A model generated the notes under the pieces. That model had not been told where the DNA came from. It was given only the letters and a program-made list of their open reading frames with translations, and searched no databases. Below, piece by piece: positions 16,701 through 23,729 of a DNA stretch of 23,729 nt. The stretch's first letter is position 1; the number at the start of each line of letters is the position of its first letter. Source of the stretch: Phallusia fumigata (lineage: Eukaryota > Chordata > Ascidiacea > Phlebobranchia > Ascidiidae); NCBI GenBank assembly GCA_008931825.1, contig QXVZ01012983.1, positions 1 to 23,729 on the forward strand, given 5' to 3'. Made by a program: the position numbers and the translations under genes.

Positions 16701-19700
16701 CAGAAGCATGCCAATTAATGTTTTTGTCTAATAATTAATTTGACGTCCCAAGTTTTATTCAGCAAATTTGTAATTTGTTTGCATATCCAACATTTCAACC
16801 TCTTATGCATGGGGTCTTTGTCAGTTCAATAATTATATCAAATCATAAAACCCGCAAAAGGTCTTTTTGTAAAGTCAATTTCTTGGCGACAGGCTGTGTA
16901 AGAAGGAATCTGCTCATGACATGCTTGAATGCCCTGCAGCAGCCAATTGCTGACAATTCTGAACAAAACATGTAGTCCAAGTTACCACTATCCATTCAGA
17001 TCAACAATATACTTTTGCCATAAGTGTTATTATATGTTTCTTTATTCTAAAAACCCTGTAAATTTTAGATAATGTTTCAATCTAAACTGTTTTTCACTTC
17101 AAACCTTGACAGCCCTTTGATTTTGTTTTCAGTTTTATCTGGGTTGCAGCAGTTGGGACCAAGAGAAATATGGTGAAGGAGAGTCGTACCTCGCATCTGC
17201 TCTCGACTTCTACCAGGAAGCTGGAAAAATTTGCAAAACTTTAAAAAGTGAGATTCGAGGACAAGTTGAAGATGCTCTGAAGTACACAGCTGATGTCATC
17301 GTTGGAAAGTATGAAAAAAGAAGCAGAATTCTATAAATTTTAATAAACCTAGCATCCCAAACTCAATAGGGTTTGCATCATTGGCACCCAGATTTTGAAT
17401 TGTCAACTTATGGGTTTCAGTTCCAAACAAAATTGATTTTATTAAATATATTCATACTTTTGATTCATTCCTAAGCTACAAAAATTATTTTTCCCAAATT
17501 ACAATCAACAGGTTTGTTAAAGGCTATCAGGGAATTATAAACATTTATATTTTCTAAGTAACTATCAGCTTTTTTATCAGATACAACAGTGTGAAAAAGG
17601 ACAACGAATTTGTGTACCATGATCGTGTTCCCGACAAGGCCACGCTAGCCGAAGTGAAAGGAGCCTCCCTTGTTAAATTAGTTCCGCTCGACCCCTCGGA
17701 CAGTTCAGTGGCGGGACCTGATATATTTGCTAAACTTGTCCCGATGGAAGCTCATTTGGCTGCATCAACATACAGGTCAGCATAACCTGTGTATTTGCTT
17801 AAAATGCAAAAGCAAGTTTTACTACTTCTGAAAACTCTCCCTTAGCCAAAAAGTTTGTCTTACCTTACATTGAAAATTAGTGTAACAACTTGAGAGACAA
17901 TGTTAACATCCATTATCATGATCTTCTTTTTTCTAGTGAAGAAAAAGCAAAACTTTTACGCTCAGTGCTCGAGGATGTGGATGAAAAAGATGAGATACTC
18001 GAGTAAGTTAAATTTATTTTTGTTTTCAACTGTATGAATATGCTCCTGTTTAAAGGTATTTCTTATATTTTAGGCAATTCAAATCTGCAATTGAGTTAGA
18101 TCCAGATAAATTGATTCAAGTTGAAGAAGAAGACAAGTTAGATCCCACGTTAATCGAACATTGTGCCTCTCTCAGTGTTAACCAAACTCCCATCAAAGAG
18201 TTAACTAATGCCATGAAAGGTTTGAACAGCTGTTTATAATTTACATTTAAAAATGTTTTCTCTTATTTTTTGTTGTTAAAAGCTTAAAACACTTTTTTGG
18301 GTTTTTAGAAGTAAAATATTAGAGATGTTCCCAAAATGCTAAAATCATGCAGCTTTTGAACACTTAACAATGTGTGTTATTTTTTGTCTACGCTTGGTTG
18401 TGTAGATCAGGGCTTCTCAAACTGTGGGTCGCGAAACATCATGCGTTATTATGTCATTGTCACAATAAATGGTATACTAAATCGTTTTCTCGGCCGGTTT
18501 CATCATCGTTAAGTTGTTATGCCTTTGCCCTGTATAGCTTGGCTATTACTCTGTACTATGCCATTGATATTGTTAAAGTAGTTATGACATCACAAAGAAC
18601 TGTTTTCACCTAACATTTCACTGAATACATTCGCTGTTCACATAAATGCCACTTGAGATTCGCAATGGGACATTTATTATTAATGGACGTTTATTGTTTA
18701 AACATCATTCACGTGTATAGGCTATACCCTTAAAGGTGTCACATAGAAATTTGTTTTCTAAAATGGGGTCGCAGAGCAAGAAAGTTTGAGAAGCCCTGGT
18801 ATAGATGATAGTTAAAACAAACACAAAAAAATCAAAATTGTTTTTAAGAATTAAATGCTTCGTACCATTGTCTCACAGTGGTAAAATTTAGTGGGTTGGT
18901 TACTNGTCATCGTTAAGTTGCATACCTATACCCTATAGGCTATACCCATCAAGGGGTCACGTAGAAATTTCTTTTCTAAAATGGGGTCGCAGAGCAAGAA
19001 AGTTTGAGAATCCCTGGTATAGATGATAGTTAAAACAAACACAAAAAAATCAAAATTGTTTTTAAGAATTAAATGCTTCGTACCATTGTCTCACAGTGGT
19101 AAAATTTAGTGGGTTGGTTACTCAGGTAACAGCAGCCAAGTTGTTTGTGTTGCAATAAACAAAAAGTTTTTTTAATGTTTAACAGAACTGTCAGACCGCT
19201 TTATGGACATTGATTCGATGATCCATGACACTTTTGATATTATTGAGGAGGAGGAATCACAGAGTCAAAAAGTCAAGGTAACAAACTCATTACAGATGCA
19301 AACTCTTTTTTTAAGTTTACAGTTACCTTAAGTTTCTTTGTTGTATTGTCAAAAATACTTTATTTAACTGTTGTTTAAAAGTAATTCTTGGAATGCTCCA
19401 TTATTGGTGTGAAACACAGGTCGTTTATTGTGTTCCATTGTTCGGAAAAAAATACCCTCTCAAAAAAAAATTAATGTGTTGGGTTTAATTGTATTTGTTT
19501 TTGTGAAGGATATATGCGGCAAAACCATTGAGTCTCCGGATGAAATTGAAGGCATCAAGAATGAGCTGGAAGTTTGTCGGGATGTCCATTCAAAGGTCTG
19601 TTAGATATTTTTGACAGAACACTAATGAAAATTCAATTTAGGCACAAAAATTAAAGAAATGTGTCATGCATGCAAAGCTGTTTATTTTTAATGGAGTAGC

Positions 19701-22700
19701 GGTTGTTCAATAAGAGAATAAACATTGACATGTAGACACCGTGTTGGATAACACTGCCATCTGGTAATAATCTGATTTTGCTAATGCTGTTTCATGCTTA
19801 ATCCTCTTAAAACCCATTTAGTTTCCAACTCATTTACCATTTCACACAATTGATTCATGTAAATGTGCCAGTTTACAAATATTTCATTGCCTTAAACAGA
19901 CCAACACCAGTAGCCAATCATATTATCAACAGCTATTACAGGATTTCCTTGCCATTTCTTTTCACAACTACCATTTCATGCATACGCTTTATCAACATGG
20001 CAAACTCTCGCGACAGTAGGTATTTACATATTTACAGCTGTTGTAAGGGTAAAACATCAGAGCACGAAAGCTTTACAACTCAGTTTTTTCATTATGTTAC
20101 ACATAGGGATAAATAAAACCACTAGTGTTGTTATATGGTAAAACACTAAGTATTTCATTTTAACACTTGGCCTAGCTTGCTTTGGTTCTTGTAAGGTTAC
20201 ATAATAACAAAAGTTGTACAGCCACATGTGGTTTTGAAAATCTGTATTGCACCCTACTTTTAACATTCCAGAGAGGTCGTTTAATCCATTATTCGCTGCA
20301 ATAAACCCCTTTAGTTCAAAAAGTGTTTCTTCAAGGTTTGGTTTAAATAACAATGTTTGGCATTTTGGGGGTAGTTGTGGAGATAATATTTTATGTGAAT
20401 CCCTGACGAAAATCAACAAAGGTTTCATTTTTTTGTAAGCTGGCATATGCACATGAATCAATTTGCTGAAATGATACCTGTTTACAAATCCAGTAACTAT
20501 TATGCATTCAGCACTCGCAACCACATGCGCTTTCATAAACATGTGGGCAAAACTGAAAGACTGGAATGAATTATTCATGAATGTTTGCAGGCGGGACAGA
20601 TGAACGATCAACTGCACACGGTATCCAGTATTCACATCTCAAACCTCAAAACCGTTTCTGAAGGTCTTGACACTATAAGGAAACATTGCGGGTGCAAAAA
20701 GATGACTGCACTTCTCAGTACGTGATTTCCCACTTTTCCTGCTCGCATTGGATTTATAGAAAACCTGTTTTCCTAAGCTTAAGCTGACTAAAAAATGCTG
20801 TAATAAAAAAGTATAGGTTCACTTATCTAAAAAGCCTTTTACTACAACAATGTAATGCTGAAATGCCAGCTTTTCCACAATTTTTTGGTAAGAAATAACT
20901 TATGTGACATGGATTTATATCCAATGGAAGTTAAGTAATGCAGTAAAGGAGGTCTCTTTGTAACCATTTTCAGAGAACATAACTAACATAAAAATATTTT
21001 GGGAGTATCATACTACATAAATTCGTATGCTCCAAGCAATTAGAGCCCATTGGTGAATCTGATATGTAACATTGGAATAAATGTAATCTTTTTTAATTTT
21101 AAACTTAGTATTTGCCAAAATTTATTGTTTGCCCTGCATAGGAGGTGAAAGCAACAAAATTTCAAACAAATTAAATTCTTTAGAAAAATGAAAAATGTCA
21201 GTCAGTTTGTATCTTGCTGTTTTCTTTAAGATGACACAGATTACGAGGATATATCCTTGGTAAAGAAACTTTGCAACAAAGTGAAGGAAATGGAAAACCA
21301 ACGACAATCTTTGGTTGCTCAACTCCGTACACAACTAGAAGAAGACGACGTTACCTCCGCTCTCGTTACAAAGCATGGGGTTGAAGCGGAGGTAAGTTTT
21401 GTTTTGGAAATGCTGCTGCTGTTTTAACATGTATAAAACTATAATATACTTGTACCCATACCCAGGCGCCGACTTTTGAATTTTTTCGGGTATGCCAAAT
21501 TATATGACGTCACAAAATGACGTCATGAAATACCAAATATCTTTCTTGGAGCTTGATAGGGTAAGACTATGTTAAGGCTTGCAGTTTAAGCACTTCTCGT
21601 ACCGCACATTTACCGCCTAAAACTTTAGTTACTGTTGCAAACGAACGCATGTTCCTGCGTGGTAAGGCCGCATTGAATAACAAACAAATTGTCCTGTGGT
21701 CCGTTGCGCAACAACACCGTAATGCTCCATTGAACTTCTGTTTCCGTAACTCGCAAAAATGAATGTTTAAAATCCAAAACTGCATGTAACAAGTGCTTGG
21801 AAATTTTCAATGATTTTTTGTTAAGATTTCACGTTATACCTGCACAGGTATTAGGAGATTACTGACAGTAGATGGGGGGCGACTTGTATTTTCTGTCCCG
21901 CAATCCAGCAAGCACCTGCTGTTGGGAAAGGCAACGAGTTGTGTCGGGGAACGAATGTAAACATGTTTGTTACGGACAGCAACGCTCCGCTGTAAATTTA
22001 ACATTTCTTTCCCGCCAGACCCCCCCCCGCATCACAGGCTCACTATGACGTCACTATTGCTCCCATTTTTTTCCCGCGTGTTTTGTGGTTTCTCATGCGA
22101 ACAATTGCCTGATTGTGAAATAATACCCGCGTTTGAGCTCAATGGCGTTTGTTACGAATGGTTAAAGTTCAAAAGAATTTCCTAACAGTAAATAACGCAT
22201 GACGAACGTCGGTCAAATTCTCGGGTATGCGGCATACTCGAGATTTTCGCCCGGGTATGCCAGGCATACCCGGCATACCCGTGTTCGGCGCCTATGCTTG
22301 TACCCAATACTTGCTTTTAGATCCTTGACTATTGACTGTTGTCAAAGGCTCCCACTGTTAATGCTTAAAAACATTTCCCTTAAAAGATATAAGATAATTT
22401 TTTTGAAGAACTGACTGTGTAACAGTTTGGTACTTGCATCCAAGGGGTTTAAATTAGAAAAGTACTTTCAGAACCCTTAGACAAGAATCCAAAGTGCATA
22501 AAAAAGTTCTGATCAATCTGTTTTATAAAAGGACTTGTTTAAAGAAGAGTTGAAGAAACACGACTCCACGATCGAATATATCAAGTTGAACTTGGAGGCT
22601 CAGCATAAAATACTTGATGGAGTAACTGAAGTTAATGTTCGTTACAGCAGAATTCGAAAACTAGTTGATGAACATAAGGAACAGTAAGTTGTTGGAACAA

Positions 22701-23431
22701 ATGTTTTTACTGCTTTCGTAATATTGAATCCTGTTATCCTCAATGTGCAACATTTGATTTATAAATAGTATACTAAACAACCTTCATCTCGCAAGTAAAA
22801 TTAATGATTTGCTTGACATAACTTAGGCCAACAGTGGATGCCTACAGCGCATGGGCCAAATCCAGCCAACCAAGCAAAATCATCTTGGCTATACGATATA
22901 TACTACTTTTGTTGGGTTTAATCTATAGCTAAAAGGAAATATTCTGATTAAAAAAAACCTATATACGAATAATTCACAACATCATAAACAGTAAAGGGAT
23001 CCGGGTTGTGTGTAGTCAATAGTACTGCCCCCTGAGATCTTGTTAATTTTGGTTTTGGCCTACAGCTTGGAAAAAGTTGCCAACCCCTGCTTTAAACTGG
23101 AGGTTCTTTGTTTAAATTTATCGGACTTGTTTGTCCTTCTAAAGTAATAAAACACAAAACTCATTTTTCTTAATTTTCAATAAATATTTTAAAAGAATTT
23201 TTTGCACCAAAGATGCAGGCCAACTAAATTTTTAAACTATTACATAACTAGTGTCAAAACCAAGATGGACCAACTACTGGTTTCGTGCGATGGGTACAAG
23301 AAGTCAATAAAGCGATGTCAGGATGGGACGGATTTCTTCAAAGATTTACTCGATAAAGTAAAAGATGCAAATGAGAAGATGACAACTCTTCATGAAAAGA
23401 ATTCAAAACTGAGAAAGAAATTAATGGAAAA
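13620..23431 (+). CDS. ptpn23: HD-PTP (PTPN23) Bro1 and V domains, 16 exons, 3' end beyond window
   Basis: The spliced frame (2201 nt, 733 residues plus two bases) matches the N-terminal half of HD-PTP, a cytoplasmic and endosomal ESCRT partner that links ESCRT-0/I to CHMP4 during sorting of ubiquitinated receptors. The Bro1 domain is residues 1 to about 385 and includes the family motif GPDIFAKLVP at 377-386. The coiled V domain runs from about 390 to 730. V221 and I225 align with human L202 and I206, the CHMP4-binding pocket; F702 lies where the V-domain phenylalanine that binds YPxL-type ligands is expected. The GPDIF motif and the DDVTSALVT segment fit HD-PTP better than the paralogue ALIX. 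The start ATG at 13620 has a good context (CCACAATGG). Proline-rich and phosphatase regions would be encoded downstream. Confidence 0.94.
14272..14480 (+). CDS. ptpn23: HD-PTP exon 2 (Bro1)
   Basis: Residues 46-114. It includes KKYYGQLHYMQSRF, a conserved Bro1 helix. It ends in phase 2 at GTTGGT, splitting a tryptophan codon. Confidence 0.93.
14894..14970 (+). CDS. ptpn23: HD-PTP exon 3 (Bro1)
   Basis: Residues 115-140: WSDSFTGIYNQHNT, then FEQVATIFNIG, the Bro1 segment matching human YEQACILYNLG. Acceptor TTCCAG, donor GTAACG, phase 1. Confidence 0.93.
15224..15261. repeat. short dispersed repeat fragment, copy 1
   Basis: GGTCCCCTTCCT followed by an A/G-rich stretch and ACAT-TTGTTTT resembles 23502-23540 over about 38 bp. 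Two imperfect copies in one gene suggest a dispersed family. Confidence 0.35.
15372..15553 (+). CDS. ptpn23: HD-PTP exon 4 (Bro1)
   Basis: Residues 141-201: GACYSHLGAIESRTSEEATK leads into FKFAARFFQYLADHL. It ends in phase 0 at GTAAGT. Confidence 0.94.
16008..16088 (+). CDS. ptpn23: HD-PTP exon 5 (Bro1, CHMP4 pocket)
   Basis: Residues 202-228: GQGQECLWEKSILDNRKDY continues with VVAKISQQ. V221 and I225 correspond to human L202 and I206, residues whose mutation is known to block CHMP4 binding; one is conservatively changed and one is kept. Confidence 0.94.
16276..16307. repeat. 32-nt intronic repeat, copy 1 (intron 5)
   Basis: Starts TTACCTTACGTTGAAAATTA; 31 of 32 bases are shared with 17860-17891 in intron 8, same orientation. 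The only difference is a G/A at a CpG. Confidence 0.75.
16351..16485 (+). CDS. ptpn23: HD-PTP exon 6 (Bro1)
   Basis: Residues 229-273. It opens VVDYYKLASNSL, matching human VVDYYKEACRAL, and ends KIAYYSAITR. Phase 0 at both ends; donor GTAAGA. Confidence 0.94.
17133..17308 (+). CDS. ptpn23: HD-PTP exon 7 (Bro1)
   Basis: Residues 274-331: FYLGCSSWDQEKYGEGESYL, then SALDFYQEAGK and EDALKYTADVIVGK. It ends in phase 2 at GTATGA. Confidence 0.94.
17581..17775 (+). CDS. ptpn23: HD-PTP exon 8 (end of Bro1)
   Basis: Residues 332-396. KYNSVKKDNEFVYHDRVP and GPDIFAKLVPMEAHLAAS are the most conserved stretches in the window. This exon closes the Bro1 domain. Donor GTCAGC, phase 2. Confidence 0.95.
17860..17891. 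repeat. 32-nt intronic repeat, copy 2 (intron 8)
   Basis: Starts TTACCTTACATTGAAAATTA; matches 16276-16307 at 31 of 32 bases. Confidence 0.75.
17937..18002 (+). CDS. ptpn23: HD-PTP exon 9 (start of V domain)
   Basis: Residues 397-418: SEEKAKLLRSVLEDVDEKDE, homologous to human SEEKAKLLREMMAKIEDKNE. Donor GTAAGT, phase 2. Confidence 0.93.
18074..18219 (+). CDS. ptpn23: HD-PTP exon 10 (V domain)
   Basis: Residues 419-467: QFKSAIELDPDKL, then IEHCASLSVNQTPIKELTNA, matching human EKCAALSVRPDTVRNLVQ. It ends in phase 1 at GTTTGA. Confidence 0.92.
18408..18798. mobile_element. hAT (Charlie-like) MITE in HD-PTP intron 10
   Basis: Both ends read CAGGGCTTCTCAAACT inward, a perfect 16-bp terminal inverted repeat, followed at the left by GTGGGTCGCG and at the right by a GGGGTCGCAGAGC segment, typical of hAT-Charlie elements. 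The flanks GTGTAGAT (18400-18407) and GTATAGAT (18799-18806) are an 8-bp target duplication with one mismatch. At 391 bp it has no transposase. Part of it is repeated beyond the N at 18905 in a form about 180 bp shorter. Confidence 0.88.
18716..18904. repeat. direct duplication abutting N at 18905, left copy
   Basis: About 189 bp matching 18934-19122 (offset 218): the right end of the hAT MITE plus downstream intron. Differences cluster in the first 50 bp; the rest looks identical. Confidence 0.88.
18934..19122. repeat. direct duplication abutting N at 18905, right copy
   Basis: Second copy, continuing into the true end of intron 10. The 28 bases between the N and this copy (18906-18933) match the MITE interior near 18502-18530, so the right allele lacks about 183 bp found on the left between two GTATAG repeats (18532-18537 and 18715-18720). 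Confidence 0.85.
19186..19277 (+). CDS. ptpn23: HD-PTP exon 11 (V domain)
   Basis: Residues 468-498: ELSDRFMDIDSMIHDTFDII, then EEEESQSQKVK. An acidic linker between V-domain helices. Donor GTAACA, phase 0. Confidence 0.9.
19509..19595 (+). CDS. ptpn23: HD-PTP exon 12 (V domain)
   Basis: Residues 499-527: DICGKTIESPDEIEGIKNEL, then EVCRDVHSK. It aligns with the human segment around KAELAEVRREWAKYMEVHEK. Acceptor GTGAAG, donor GTCTGT. Confidence 0.88.
19596..20590 (+). other. ptpn23: HD-PTP intron 12 (about 1 kb)
   Basis: One of the longest introns. Its right half is covered by an unusually long antisense open frame (20057-20635), listed separately. No terminal inverted repeats or target duplications were found. 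Confidence 0.55.
20057..20635 (-). CDS. 192-codon antisense open frame, function unknown (doubtful)
   Basis: This minus-strand frame runs through intron 12 and overlaps exon 13 by 45 bp. In DNA this AT-rich a 192-codon frame is rarely expected by chance. The translation has no motif I recognise, although PQLPPKCQTLLFKPNLEETL and neighbouring stretches look protein-like. A decayed transposon ORF, a nested gene, or chance are all possible. Confidence 0.2.
   Translation of the reverse strand: MNTGYRVQLIVHLSRLQTFMNNSFQSFSFAHMFMKAHVVASAECIIVTGFVNRYHFSKLIHVHMPAYKKMKPLLIFVRDSHKILSPQLPPKCQTLLFKPNLEETLFELKGFIAANNGLNDLSGMLKVGCNTDFQNHMWLYNFCYYVTLQEPKQARPSVKMKYLVFYHITTLVVLFIPMCNIMKKLSCKAFVL
20591..20717 (+). 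CDS. ptpn23: HD-PTP exon 13 (V domain)
   Basis: Residues 528-569: AGQMNDQLHTVSSIHISNLK and on to CGCKKMTALL. It matches human NSELHRAMNLHVGNLRLL in register. Donor GTACGT, phase 1. Confidence 0.92.
20718..21230 (+). other. ptpn23: HD-PTP intron 13, nothing recognised
   Basis: AT-rich intron of 513 bp with ordinary splice ends (GTACGT, TTTAAG). No repeat or frame worth noting. Confidence 0.55.
21231..21391 (+). CDS. ptpn23: HD-PTP exon 14 (V domain)
   Basis: Residues 570-623: LVKKLCNKVKEMENQRQSL, then LEEDDVTSALVTKHG, matching human IQKDDITASLVTTDH. Donor GTAAGT, phase 0. Confidence 0.94.
21505..21525. promoter_or_regulatory. two palindromic CREs inside the intron 14 element
   Basis: TGACGTCA at 21505-21512 and again at 21518-21525, five bases apart. 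A third copy is at 22046-22053. These are consensus binding sites for CREB/ATF factors; activity is not shown. Confidence 0.4.
22046..22053. promoter_or_regulatory. third palindromic CRE in the intron 14 element
   Basis: TGACGTCA, same consensus as the pair at 21505-21525, near the other end of the element. Confidence 0.35.
22532..22683 (+). CDS. ptpn23: HD-PTP exon 15 (V domain)
   Basis: Residues 624-673: DLFKEELKKHDSTIEYIKLN, then EAQHKILDGVTEVNVRY. It matches human LFEEQLKKYDQLKVYLEQNL. Donor GTAAGT, phase 2. Confidence 0.94.
22826..23092. mobile_element. decayed hAT-like fragment in HD-PTP intron 15
   Basis: The left part contains GCGCATGGGCCAAATCC and the right end, read inward, is CAGGGGTTGGCAACTTTTTC followed by CAAGCTGTAGGCCAAAA, both typical of hAT elements with a CAGGGGTGGGCAA terminus. 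The left terminus itself is not intact and I found no target duplication. Confidence 0.35.
23252..23431 (+). CDS. ptpn23: HD-PTP exon 16 (end of V domain)
   Basis: Residues 674-733: VKTKMDQLLVSCDGYKKSI, then CQDGTDFFKDLLDKV. It aligns with human EAYEDLMKKSQEGRDFYADL and nearby. F702 occupies the ligand-binding phenylalanine position. The donor is taken as GTAACA at 23432. If that donor were not used, the next codon is a TAA stop at 23433-23435 and the protein would end after the V domain. Confidence 0.88.
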
Positions 23432-23729
23432 GTAACAAGAGGCTTTTTTTAATTTCTCAGCTTTAAAATATTGGCAGCATGGCAAATTTGCTTATAATTA
23501 TGGGTCCCCTTCCTGAAAGGGGACACATATTGTTTTCACTCTGTTTGTTTGTTTTTTCTTACTTTTTCTTTTTTTTTTCTTTTTTGTCCCCTGCAGCTTG
23601 TCCATGCACTTTTGGCATGAAATGTTTGATGGATTGGGTTGAAACTTTCACAGCTGGTAGATATGGTCAAGGCGGTGTGTCATGAGTTTAGTTTAACCCC
23701 ATAGCCCCAGTGGTTACCCCGCTAGCCCC
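23432..23729. other. ptpn23: HD-PTP intron 16 (start) with repeat-like sequence
   Basis: Begins with the presumed donor GTAACA. From 23501 it holds GGGTCCCCTTCCTGAAAGGG, then a long pyrimidine tract (about 23546-23586) ending CCCCTGCAG. The sequence after that acceptor-like site reaches a stop soon after in the phase needed for HD-PTP and does not resemble it, so I do not call an exon. Confidence 0.4.
23502..23540. repeat. short dispersed repeat fragment, copy 2
   Basis: Resembles 15224-15261. Together with the following pyrimidine tract it may be the start of a longer dispersed repeat running off the window. Confidence 0.35.

Larger units (their letters stand above)
13755..17132 (+). other. 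ptpn23: HD-PTP introns 1-6, no nested gene seen
   Basis: Introns of 262-647 bp (13755-14271, 14481-14893, 14971-15371, 15554-16007, 16089-16350, 16486-17132) lie between the exons listed separately. Most are T-rich with ordinary GT-AG ends. Apart from the short repeats listed at 15224 and 16276 I see nothing in them. Confidence 0.6.
21457..22296. mobile_element. 840-bp non-autonomous TIR element, CpG-rich, in HD-PTP intron 14
   Basis: The left end is CATACCCAGGCGCCGA and the right end, read inward, is CATAGGCGCCGA, i.e. the same end with a short insertion on the left. Both sides are flanked by CTTGTACC (21449-21456 and 22297-22304), an 8-bp duplication as made by hAT transposases. The right end contains several GGCATACCCG units. 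CpG is far denser than in the surrounding intron. No transposase frame is visible. Three palindromic TGACGTCA sites lie at 21505, 21518 and 22046. Confidence 0.78.

Noticed and set aside
23598-23680. Possible HD-PTP exon after the acceptor-like CCCCTGCAG
   Set aside because: In the required phase it stops within about 16 codons and does not resemble HD-PTP; it looks like dispersed repeat sequence.
1-23729. tRNA, rRNA, CRISPR arrays or bacterial-type operons
   Set aside because: No tRNA B-box with a foldable cloverleaf, no rRNA-like segment and no regularly spaced repeats were seen; the genes are spliced and eukaryotic.

Overview
This is AT-rich animal nuclear DNA with short spliceosomal introns. 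The HD-PTP gene has chordate-like exon content, the intergenic space is compact, hAT-type miniature transposons are present, and one pair of unmerged alleles differs by about 4%. An ascidian tunicate of the Ciona type is the best fit. This is an inference; no species-specific marker was available.

Two divergently transcribed genes dominate. On the minus strand (10530 down to 2625) is an 18-exon gene for a secreted protein of about 998 residues. It has a signal peptide followed by 15 trypsin-inhibitor-like (TIL) cysteine modules, nearly all with ten cysteines, and two modules marked by NYCGGC. Every module is one exon and every intron is phase 1. The TIL modules fall into three families (A about 159 bp, B about 168 bp, C about 180 bp). 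One module exon (3363-3196) lacks a normal 3' splice site and has lost two cysteines that pair with each other in the canonical TIL fold.

On the plus strand (13620 to beyond the window) are the first 16 coding exons of HD-PTP/PTPN23, an ESCRT-associated protein. They give a complete Bro1 domain and V domain (733 residues). The proline-rich and phosphatase parts, if present, lie downstream.

The 3.1 kb between the two start codons holds a promoter-like cluster with CRE half-sites and a CACGTG E-box, a possible small two-exon gene (11033-11302 joined to 12575-12715, speculative), and a duplicated poly-G block.

Mobile elements: a hAT-type MITE with a perfect 8-bp target duplication (1776-2112), a second hAT MITE in HD-PTP intron 10 (18408-18798), an 840-bp CpG-rich terminal-inverted-repeat element in intron 14 (21457-22296) carrying three palindromic CREs, and a decayed hAT-like fragment (22826-23092).

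The only three ambiguous bases (N at 6815, 12088 and 18905) each sit at the junction of a direct duplication of about 190-240 bp. These look like overlapping contig ends or alleles that were never merged, so the extra partial exon at 6893-6816 is judged an artefact.
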